Positions 5,761 through 10,355 of a DNA stretch of 10,355 nt are shown here, one piece after another (the first letter of the stretch is position 1; the number at the start of each line of letters is the position of its first letter). The stretch is taken from assembly GCA_002327785.1 (NCBI GenBank), contig DCUI01000035.1, forward strand, positions 1 through 10,355, read 5' to 3'. A program made the position numbers and the translations under genes. Source of the DNA: Phycisphaerales bacterium UBA2218. GTDB taxonomy: Bacteria > Planctomycetota > Phycisphaerae > Sedimentisphaerales > Anaerobacaceae. The notes under the pieces were generated by a model. That model did no database searches, was not told the origin of the DNA, and saw only the letters and a list, made by a program, of their open reading frames with translations.

Positions 5761-7980
5761 ATGGGCAAATCCAAGGAATTGGTGCGGATGCTCGTGCCGA
5801 GCGCGACCGTGTTCTTCTCCAGTGGCTGTATCATGATCCTGGAACTGGTCGCCTCCCGGCTGGTCGCTCGTGATCTCGGGTCGTCGCTGTACACCTGGAC
5901 CTCCATCATCGGCGTCGTGCTGGCGGGCATCGCGGCGGGCAACTATCTCGGCGGACGGATCGCGGATCGTCACCACGCCCGACGGGCCCTGGCTGTCCTG
6001 TTCGGACTTGCCTCGGCCGCCTGCGTCGGCATCATCGTCGTGAACAACGCCGTCGGCGACTGGATGTGGCTGTGGCGGCTGAACTGGCCGGCCCATGTGT
6101 TCGTTCACGTGTTCCTGGTCTTCTTCATATCTTCGACGCTCCTCGGAACTATCAGTCCCGTGGTCGCCAAAATGGCCCTGGATCGCGGTCTGGCGACCGG
6201 TCGCACGATTGGCGACATATACGCCTGGGGGGCTGCCGGAAGTATCGCGGGGACCTTCCTGGCCGGCTTCTACCTGATTTCCACCTTCGGCACCGTGGCG
6301 GTCATCTGGGGCATCGGGGCGGCCATGCTGGCCATGGCGATCCTCTACTGGACCAGTTGCTGGGTGATGTACCTCTGGGCGATGGTCTTCGGCGGGCTGA
6401 TCACGATGGGAATGGCGCCGGCCGACTGGGCCCAGGACGCCGGGACCACGGCGCTGCTCAGGAAACCCGTCGACCCAAACGTCATCTACGAAGACGAAAC
6501 GGCGTACTGCCATATCGCGGTGCGTCAAACCTCCAAGCGTCCCGACCGGCGTGCCTTCATGCAGGACAAGCTCATGCACAGCGAGGTGATCATGGGCGAC
6601 GCGACAAACCTCCAGTACTTTTACACGAGGATCTACGCCGCTGTGACGCACGGCTTGTGCGGGGACAAAAGGGCCCCGTCCATGATGGTCATCGGGGGTG
6701 GCGGCTACGCCTTCCCCCGGTATCTACAGGCCACCTGGCCGAGCAGCCACGTGGAGGTGGTCGAGATCGATCCCGGCGTGACCGAGGCGGCCATGGCGGC
6801 GTTCGGACTCGACCGGAATACCCCCATCCGGACGATCAACCTGGACGCCAGGAACTATGTAGACCAGCTTCTGCGGGGCGGCGGGGACAGACCCGAACGG
6901 CGCTACGATTTCATCTACGAAGACGCCATCAACGATTACTCCGTGCCGTTCCAATTGGTGACACAGGAGTTCAACGACAAGATCATCCGCCTGCTTGCCG
7001 ACGACGGCGTGTACATGGTCAATCTGATCGACACATACGACAACGGTCGGTTTCTCGGCGCCGTTGTGAACACGGCGCAGCAGACGTTCCCGCACGTCTA
7101 CGTCCTCACCAGCGAGATCGGCCTGCCTTCGCTGCGGGATACGTTCGTGGTCGTCGCGACCAGGCGGCAGATCGATCTCCGAGCGATCCTTTCCGACTAT
7201 AACGAGCACCTGAAGTTTTGGCTCCTGAGCGATTCGGAAATCGTCGACCTTCTGGAGCGGGCCGGCCGGATTGTCCTCACGGATGACTTCTCGCCGGTCG
7301 AGCACATGCTGACGCCGGTAGTCCGGCAAAGCGCCACGGAGATTCTCGCCCGCAAATACCTCCGGGAAGCGATGCAGCTCCAGGTCGCCGGCCGACACGA
7401 GCCGAGCATCCGGAGGTACGAGGAGGCCGTTGGCTTGAATCCGTCGATGGCCCTGAAGGCCTACAATGAGATCGGCCTGATGCACGTGGCGCTGGACCGG
7501 TCCCAGCAGGCCGTCGAGGCCTTTGAGAAGGCCATCGAGGCCCAACGGGGAGCCGGTGGCAAGCAGACTGCCGTCGCCTCGGTGTACATGAACCTGGGCA
7601 TCCTTCTGGATCGCATGAAGAGGCCAACGGAGTCCAAAGAGCGGCTCGCCAGGGCGGCGGAGTGGTTCCGGATCGAGCTGGATGAGAATCCGGGGTCCGT
7701 CGTCGCTTGGGACTGGCTCGGGGACACGCTGGCGATGATGGGCGAGTTTGAGCAGGCGTCCGATGCGTTTGCCAAGGCGCTGGCCCTGGAGCCGGGGAAT
7801 CCCGGTCACTACCAGAAGCTGGCCCGCGCCCTGGAGTTCCAGAAACGCTACGACGAGGCGATCTCCGTTGTGCGAAAACACATCCAACTCATGCAGGAGC
7901 AGGGCAACCGGGACATGGCCGGACAGCTCCGCCAATACGTGGAGCTGCTCGAGTATAGAAGGGTCAAACAGTCCAGGTAG
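5761..7980 (+). CDS. Membrane-anchored spermidine-synthase-like protein with C-terminal TPR repeats
   Basis: This 739-residue protein has three modules. The first (about 8-220) has six or seven membrane helices, with GVVLAGIAAGNYLGGRIADR and STLLGTISPVVAK typical of 'fused MFS/spermidine synthase' proteins. The second (about 240-515) is a spermidine-synthase-like Rossmann domain, with a YEDETAYCHIAV hairpin, a nucleotide loop IGGGGYAFPRYL (311-322), VVEIDPGV (333-340), LDARNYV and YDFIYEDAINDYSVP. D388 lies at the usual catalytic Asp position. The third (about 530-735) has TPR-like repeats, for example WDWLGDTLAMMGEFEQASDA. The soluble aminopropyltransferase loop GGGDGG is replaced by GGGGYAFP, so polyamine synthesis is not certain and another alkyl- or methyl-transfer reaction is possible. 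ATG 5761 is preferred, with AGGA 11 bases upstream; TTG 5740 would add seven residues but has no ribosome-binding site. The gene appears to have its own promoter. Confidence 0.88.
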   Translation: MGKSKELVRMLVPSATVFFSSGCIMILELVASRLVARDLGSSLYTWTSIIGVVLAGIAAGNYLGGRIADRHHARRALAVLFGLASAACVGIIVVNNAVGDWMWLWRLNWPAHVFVHVFLVFFISSTLLGTISPVVAKMALDRGLATGRTIGDIYAWGAAGSIAGTFLAGFYLISTFGTVAVIWGIGAAMLAMAILYWTSCWVMYLWAMVFGGLITMGMAPADWAQDAGTTALLRKPVDPNVIYEDETAYCHIAVRQTSKRPDRRAFMQDKLMHSEVIMGDATNLQYFYTRIYAAVTHGLCGDKRAPSMMVIGGGGYAFPRYLQATWPSSHVEVVEIDPGVTEAAMAAFGLDRNTPIRTINLDARNYVDQLLRGGGDRPERRYDFIYEDAINDYSVPFQLVTQEFNDKIIRLLADDGVYMVNLIDTYDNGRFLGAVVNTAQQTFPHVYVLTSEIGLPSLRDTFVVVATRRQIDLRAILSDYNEHLKFWLLSDSEIVDLLERAGRIVLTDDFSPVEHMLTPVVRQSATEILARKYLREAMQLQVAGRHEPSIRRYEEAVGLNPSMALKAYNEIGLMHVALDRSQQAVEAFEKAIEAQRGAGGKQTAVASVYMNLGILLDRMKRPTESKERLARAAEWFRIELDENPGSVVAWDWLGDTLAMMGEFEQASDAFAKALALEPGNPGHYQKLARALEFQKRYDEAISVVRKHIQLMQEQGNRDMAGQLRQYVELLEYRRVKQSR

Positions 7981-8063
7981 GGGGGAACGAACACTCGGCA
8001 ATTGTGTAGGAGCGGCGAGGCCGGCCGTGGAAGGAATAGCTACCGTTTGTCGGGGAGCTGCGG

Positions 8064-8069
8064 TACAAT
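8064..8069 (+). promoter_or_regulatory. Weak candidate -10 box upstream of the PQQ-like gene
   Basis: TACAAT at 8064-8069 matches five of six bases of the -10 consensus and lies about 80 bases before ATG 8150. No convincing -35 hexamer is present 16-18 bases upstream (TACCGT region). The 169-base gap 7981-8149 otherwise shows no gene and no clear terminator, so read-through from the upstream gene is equally possible. Confidence 0.2.
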
Positions 8070-8149
8070 GACAACATTGGTGGGTAGAAGTGCCTGGGCC
8101 GCCGTCCCGGAGGTCGGGGGATCACAATCATCGGATAGAAAGGATCATC

Positions 8150-9673
8150 ATGAAGCAATGTGTGCGACGAGGTCGCCGACATGTTCTGACAGCCCTGATC
8201 TGCAACGCTCTTCTCGTGGCTGCCGGCTACGCGGGCGATCAGCCGCAATGGGGGCAGGCGTGGACTCGGAATATGGTCTCCGGCGAGACCGGGCTGATCG
8301 AGGATTTCGACCCGGCCACCGGCCGGAACGTGAAGTGGGTGGCTTTGCTCGGGAGCGAGACCTGGGCCACGCCGGTGGTCTCGCAGGGGCGGATATTCCT
8401 CGGGACGAACAATGATCCGCCTCGCGACCCGCGACACAAGGGCGACCGCTCGCTGCTTCTGTGCCTCGATGAGAAAGACGGCGGTCTGCTGTGGCAATTG
8501 GTTGTGACCAAGCTTGGGTCCGACCCGTACCTCGACTGGCCCAAGGCCGGGATCGTCTCGCCCGCGACGGTCGAGGGCGACCGCGTGTACGTCATCACGA
8601 ATCGCGGCGAGGCGGTCTGTCTCGACATCGAGGGCCAGCGCAACGGCAACGACGGCCCGTACCAGGAGGAGGGCCGGCACATGGTCCCCGACAACGGCGA
8701 GCCGCTCGCGGTCACGGACATCGACGCGGACATCATCTGGCTGTTCGACATCCCGAACCAGGCGGGGACCTGGCCGCACGACGGCGCCCACGGCTCGATC
8801 CTCATCGACGGCGATTTCCTGTACGTCAACACCAGCAACGGCGTGGACAACACCCACCGCGTGATCCGCCGGCCCGAGGGGCCCAGCCTGATCGTGCTGG
8901 ATAAAAAGACCGGCCGGCTCCTCGCGCGGGACAACGAAGGGATCGGCCCGCGGATCTTCCATTCGACGTGGTCGTCGCCCGCGATGGGCGTCTTCAACGG
9001 CCGCAAGCTGGTCTTTTTCTGCGGCGGCGACGGGGTGGTGTACGCCTTCGAGCCGTTACAGGCCGCACCGTCCGGGGGAAAGGTTGAGATGCTCAAGCGG
9101 GTGTGGCGGTTTGATCCCGATCCCTCGGCCCCGAAAGAGAACGTCAGCGAGTACCTGCGCAATCGCGAGGTGAGCCCGAGCAACGTCAAGAGCACGCCGG
9201 TGTTCTTCGAGAACCACCTGTACGTGACGCACGGCGGGGACATCTGGTGGGGCAAGAACCAGGCGTGGCTCAAGCGCATCGACGCCACGAAGACGGGCGA
9301 TGTCACCGACTCGGCGCTGGTCTGGTCCTGCGAGCTGAAAGAGCATTGCTGCTCGACGCCTTCGGTTCACGACGGACTTATTTACGTGGCGGATTGCGGG
9401 CGGATGGTCCACTGTATCGACGCCGGAACGGGCGAGACATGCTGGACCCATGAGACGAAAGGAGAGATCTGGGCCTCGACCCTGGTCGCCGACGGCAAGG
9501 TGTACGTGGGCACGCAGCGGCGGGATTTCTGGGTCCTGGCCGCCGGTCGCGAAAAGAAGGTCCTCAGCACGGTCCCGTTGGACAGCGCGATAGCCGCCAC
9601 GCCGGTCGCCGCCAACGGCGTCCTTTACGTGACCACGATGAAGAAGCTGTACGCACTGCAGAAGCCGCAGTGA
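8150..9673 (+). CDS. Secreted PQQ-like beta-propeller repeat protein
   Basis: This 507-residue protein begins with a basic stretch (MKQCVRRGRRH) and a hydrophobic segment (about 11-26), which look like a Sec signal peptide with cleavage near residue 28. The mature part shows the spaced blade motifs of PQQ/WD-type beta-propellers, such as WATPVVSQGRIFLGT, VSPATVEGDRVYVIT, STPSVHDGLIYVADCGRMVHCIDAGTGETCW, WASTLVADGKVYVGT and ATPVAANGVLYVTT. Such proteins include periplasmic quinoprotein dehydrogenases, BamB-like scaffolds and many uncharacterised planctomycete exoproteins. A neighbouring Cys pair (C400-C401) is present, but not at the place where methanol-dehydrogenase-type enzymes hold PQQ, and no dehydrogenase active site is evident. 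Enzyme activity is therefore unproven. ATG 8150 is chosen because AAAGGA lies six bases upstream and the signal peptide starts there. A GTG at 8090 would add 20 residues before the signal. Confidence 0.85.
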   Translation: MKQCVRRGRRHVLTALICNALLVAAGYAGDQPQWGQAWTRNMVSGETGLIEDFDPATGRNVKWVALLGSETWATPVVSQGRIFLGTNNDPPRDPRHKGDRSLLLCLDEKDGGLLWQLVVTKLGSDPYLDWPKAGIVSPATVEGDRVYVITNRGEAVCLDIEGQRNGNDGPYQEEGRHMVPDNGEPLAVTDIDADIIWLFDIPNQAGTWPHDGAHGSILIDGDFLYVNTSNGVDNTHRVIRRPEGPSLIVLDKKTGRLLARDNEGIGPRIFHSTWSSPAMGVFNGRKLVFFCGGDGVVYAFEPLQAAPSGGKVEMLKRVWRFDPDPSAPKENVSEYLRNREVSPSNVKSTPVFFENHLYVTHGGDIWWGKNQAWLKRIDATKTGDVTDSALVWSCELKEHCCSTPSVHDGLIYVADCGRMVHCIDAGTGETCWTHETKGEIWASTLVADGKVYVGTQRRDFWVLAAGREKKVLSTVPLDSAIAATPVAANGVLYVTTMKKLYALQKPQ

Positions 9674-9869
9674 CGTGGTTGTGTGGACCATGCACTCTCT
9701 TCGCTGTTCCGGACCAGACAGTGGGTCTCTTTCACGGGTAGGATGTCCGTTCTGCTTTTCGGACGTGATCTCGGCAATCGCAGCCGGGAGGAGCATACCG
9801 GCGGCATTGCCGGGCATCGGCGTGGTGGGAATGTGAAACCCTTGGTCTTTCTTTGAGGAGTGTCGGGCT

Positions 9870-10355
9870 ATGGCGCATCAGGGTTCTTCTCGACGTGAGT
9901 TCCTTCGCGATACGGTGTTGGCCGCGGGGCTGGCGGCGATGCCTGGGGTGATGACCTCGCTGGCAAGGGCGGGAGCGGGCAAGCTGCACGTGGCGTGCAA
10001 TCAGTACCCGTGGGCCGTGTACTACCAGCGGGAGGGCCGGGATTTCGGCGCTTCGCTCGATTCGGGTCTGGCGGAGGTCAAGGCCAGCGGGCTCGACGGG
10101 TTCGAGCCGGGAGTGGGAGGGATGGAGCAGATCGTGCGGATGGCGCCGCTGCTGAAGAAACACGGGCTCGAAATGCGATCATTGTACGTCAACAGCACGC
10201 TGCACGACGCCGGACAGGCGGATAAGAGTATTGAGGAGGTCGTTGCCGCCGCTGCGAAGGCGAAGGAATCACTCGGCACGTGGATCATCGTGACCAATCC
10301 CAGTCCGATCCGGTGGGGCGGGCAGGAGAACAAGACCGATGACCATCTCAAGACC
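9870..10355 (+). CDS. Tat-exported sugar phosphate isomerase/epimerase-like TIM-barrel protein, partial
   Basis: The reading frame opens at ATG 9870, behind GAGGAG at 9855-9860, and stays open for 162 codons to the right edge. Residues 1-35 form a twin-arginine signal (SSRREFLRDTVLAAG, hydrophobic stretch, then LARAGA), so the folded protein is probably exported by the Tat pathway. The rest matches the start of the xylose-isomerase-like / AP-endonuclease-2 TIM-barrel superfamily: KLHVACNQYPW, LAEVKASGLDGFEP (E79 a candidate metal ligand), LLKKHGLEMRSLYVNSTLHD and IIVTNPSPIRWGG. Tat-exported members are frequent in Planctomycetota and related groups, and usually act on free sugars, inositols or their derivatives. 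The substrate cannot be read from this fragment. The gene follows the PQQ-like gene after 196 bases and on the same strand. They may be functionally linked, but the gap leaves cotranscription open. Confidence 0.85.
   Translation, partial: MAHQGSSRREFLRDTVLAAGLAAMPGVMTSLARAGAGKLHVACNQYPWAVYYQREGRDFGASLDSGLAEVKASGLDGFEPGVGGMEQIVRMAPLLKKHGLEMRSLYVNSTLHDAGQADKSIEEVVAAAAKAKESLGTWIIVTNPSPIRWGGQENKTDDHLKT

Noticed and set aside
5509..8001. Long minus-strand frames (380 and 425 codons) opposite the pilin-like and SpeE-like genes
   Set aside because: They are His/Arg/Pro/Asp-rich with no domain and mirror well-supported plus-strand genes; they are complement shadows.
8090..8149. Upstream GTG start for the beta-propeller gene
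   Set aside because: It would add 20 hydrophilic residues before a clear signal peptide, whereas ATG 8150 has a well-spaced AAAGGA.
7964..9306. Minus-strand frames of 332 and 355 codons opposite the beta-propeller gene
   Set aside because: No motif is recognisable and they overlap the plus-strand gene with clear propeller repeats; they are GC-driven shadows.
9745..9764. Inverted repeat GTCCG/CGGAC downstream of the propeller gene
   Set aside because: A five-base stem with a ten-base loop, more than 70 bases after the stop and with no T run after it, is too weak to call a terminator.
9743..9856. 37-codon plus-strand ORF between the propeller and the TIM-barrel genes
   Set aside because: It has no properly spaced ribosome-binding site and no recognisable motif, and its stop overlaps the ribosome-binding site of the next gene. 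Short chance ORFs are common at this base composition.

Overview
The window is GC-rich and carries two gene groups that point away from each other. The mixture suggests a member of the Planctomycetota, possibly of the Phycisphaerae or Sedimentisphaerales type. The clues are a stand-alone pseudopilin-like protein with a GspG-style tail, a secreted PQQ-type beta-propeller, a Tat-exported sugar isomerase/epimerase-like TIM barrel, and a membrane-anchored spermidine-synthase-like protein with TPR repeats. This assignment is inferred from gene content and was not tested by any search.

The left part (1-4601, minus strand) is an alpha-glucan/trehalose operon. A fused trehalose synthase-maltokinase (1272-4601) is read first. 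A 67-base gap with a small repeat-built hairpin follows, and then glgB, the glycogen branching enzyme, which runs off the left edge (1-1204). In known GlgE-type pathways TreS converts trehalose to maltose, maltokinase makes maltose 1-phosphate, GlgE polymerises it and GlgB branches the glucan. No glgE lies in the window. The TreS half keeps its catalytic residues. In the maltokinase half the usual HGDYHLGQ loop reads HGNYHLGR, so two residues expected to be catalytic are changed.

The middle (4602-5195) lies between the divergent units and has no intact long gene. It holds a 34-codon ORF with a strong ribosome-binding site and a signal-peptide-like sequence. After its stop codon, coding-like sequence continues in another frame, so this looks like the remains of a secreted protein gene. 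A compact type IV pilin/pseudopilin-like gene (5196-5645) follows and is closed by a 12-bp GC-rich hairpin.

The right part (plus strand) starts with a candidate sigma70-type promoter and a 739-residue membrane protein (5761-7980) made of a multi-TM module, a spermidine-synthase-like Rossmann domain and TPR repeats. Next come a secreted PQQ-like beta-propeller protein (8150-9673) and a Tat-signal TIM-barrel protein that runs off the right edge (9870-10355). The last two are both exported and may work on sugars or sugar derivatives outside the cytoplasm, but no substrate can be named. I see no CRISPR array, tRNA, rRNA, transposase, phage gene or defence system. Most of the window is recognisable housekeeping or accessory metabolism.
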